From the NCBI GenBank assembly GCA_025055175.1, contig JANWYT010000007.1, positions 1 through 64,000 on the forward strand: a DNA stretch of 64,000 nt. The letters are read 5' to 3'. Below the pieces are notes generated by a model that was not told the DNA's origin, did no database searches, and saw only the letters and a list, made by a program, of their open reading frames with translations. A program made the translations under genes and the position numbers. Below, in pieces: positions 63,258 through 64,000 of the stretch (its first letter is position 1; every line of letters begins with the position of its first letter). The stretch is from Anaerolineae bacterium. Lineage in GTDB: Bacteria; Chloroflexota; Anaerolineae; Aggregatilineales; Phototrophicaceae.

Positions 63258-64000
63258 TCAGCGCAAATCTTCCAGGCGTTCGCGGGCGAAGCGCACGTAT
63301 TGCTTGAGTTCGTCGCGCGGGGCCATGCGCTCCAGAGCGTCCTCAAGCTGCTCCAGAGTGTCGGCGATGAGCGCCTGTACACGTTCCAACTGCTGGTTTT
63401 TCTGCTCCAGGCTGCGGTAAGCTTCTCGAATCTCTTCAGCACTCTGGCGACTCTTGCTCACGTCAGTCGCCACCCCGATAACAGTCGTCACCGTCCCTTG
63501 ACTGTTGCGGATGGGCTGATATTGTGTGATGAACTGGGCGTCGCCTAACTGAGCAGCAGACGTACCTTCCTGACCCTGGAGGGCTTGACGCATGGTGACC
63601 AAGTCCAGGCCCAACTGGTCGGCGACTGCGCTAGCGTCCTTGCCGACGATCTGAGCGGCGTCCAGGCTCAGAGTCTGGACGCTGCTACCCTGCACGCTGG
63701 TGATCGTCTCATTTTTGTCAACTGTCCAGAGCAGCAGCGGAGCATTGTCGACCACAGTGCGCAGGCGCTCTTCGCTCTCGCGGATGGCGCGGCGCGACTC
63801 GTCTAGGCGCTCTAACATGCCGTTGATGGCCTGAGACAGGTTGCTGATCTCCTCATCACCGCGCACCTTCACTCGTTCGCCCGTCTTTTCAGCACTGATC
63901 TGTCCCACGTCTTTGCTCAGCAGGCTGAGATGGCGCAGGACGTTGACCTCCAACAAGGTGAGCATAGCCCCACCTAGCACAACGCCGCTCACAATTAGGA
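63258..64000 (-). CDS. HAMP-PAS sensor protein (5' end beyond window)
   Basis: The visible 247 codons enter from the right edge and end at 63258. The start is missing. The end of a membrane helix (SGVVLGGAMLTLLEV) is followed by a HAMP domain (LSLLSKDVGQI... then NLSQAINGMLERL). A PAS domain follows (LRTVVDNAPLLLWTVDKNE, then GVATDVSKSRQS), then a C-terminal coiled coil. No histidine-kinase catalytic domain follows, so it ends as a sensor with a coiled coil, or the output domain has been lost. The missing N-terminal part likely holds an extracytoplasmic ligand domain. Confidence 0.8.
   Translation of the reverse strand, partial: LIVSGVVLGGAMLTLLEVNVLRHLSLLSKDVGQISAEKTGERVKVRGDEEISNLSQAINGMLERLDESRRAIRESEERLRTVVDNAPLLLWTVDKNETITSVQGSSVQTLSLDAAQIVGKDASAVADQLGLDLVTMRQALQGQEGTSAAQLGDAQFITQYQPIRNSQGTVTTVIGVATDVSKSRQSAEEIREAYRSLEQKNQQLERVQALIADTLEQLEDALERMAPRDELKQYVRFARERLEDLR

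Noticed and set aside
1..64000. CRISPR arrays, rRNA, transposases, integrases or phage genes
   Set aside because: I saw no regularly spaced direct repeats, no rRNA-like sequence and no transposase or integrase motifs. The DnaC/IstB-like gene at 26633 is next to dnaB and a DnaD gene, not an IstA transposase, so it is not read as an insertion sequence.

Overview
The window reads as a chromosomal segment of a GC-rich bacterium, most likely of the phylum Chloroflexota (Anaerolineae-like). This is inferred from gene content and style, not from a 16S gene. The pointers are: DnaB, a DnaD-domain protein and a DnaC-like ATPase in one replication locus; a single-chain glycyl-tRNA synthetase with alpha and beta parts fused; a Flp-type pilin; DUF1992, PucR and M3-peptidase genes; large VWA/amidotransferase-like surface proteins; and no outer-membrane genes. 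Genes are densely packed, often with 4-base stop/start overlaps. Many intergenic regions carry a TATAAT-like -10 box, often preceded by TGC, with no obvious -35.

Layout. 1-6070: the end of an unrecognised gene followed by a 1,931-residue DEAD/DEAH helicase with zinc-binding segments, a DUF1998 region and a C-terminal MIT_C-like PLD-fold segment. This resembles the giant helicases of anti-phage systems such as Druantia and is the best accessory-system candidate, although its partners lie outside the window. 6226-7049: a 55-residue Flp pilin with its own promoter and terminator, then rsfS. 7157-10261: glycosyltransferase 2, a LysM-M23 peptidase and a TIM-barrel isomerase-like protein. 10281-16250 (minus): a four-gene overlapping operon of a membrane-anchored YedY/sulfite-oxidase-like protein, a large surface protein, an ABC ATPase and prmC.

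16632-24144: a small zinc-ribbon gene with a perfect CRP/FNR-type palindrome at its promoter, an acyl-CoA synthetase, folK-folE, ssb, tRNA-Ser(GGA), a DUF1992 protein, a TPR protein, and rplJ-rplL behind an L10 leader with a strong promoter. 24583-29850: dnaB, a DnaD-domain gene, a tandem double-AAA+ DnaC-like gene, a GNAT acetyltransferase and a ketol-acid-reductoisomerase-like protein that has lost most catalytic residues. 29856-33948 (minus): two unusually long amino-acid ABC permeases without an adjacent ATPase or binding protein.

34168-44524: an HtrA protease, a rhodanese, htpG, murJ, a degenerate FmdB-like protein, a WD40-like protein, an M24 peptidase, a nitrilase-family amidase and pdxS. 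44873-53651: a GH1 beta-glycosidase behind a perfect 15-bp palindrome, a GT-C membrane protein, an SDR epimerase, an M3 oligopeptidase, PucR, an HNH nuclease and an inositol-phosphatase-family protein. 53730-64000: an S9 peptidase, fused glyQS, a small membrane protein, a VWA/amidotransferase-like membrane protein overlapping an SGNH-like protein, and the C-terminal part of a HAMP-PAS sensor.

Most of the window is housekeeping. The points that stand out are the giant helicase, the tandem helicase loader beside dnaB, the reductoisomerase-like protein with a lost active site, the enlarged permease pair, and two strong palindromic control sites.
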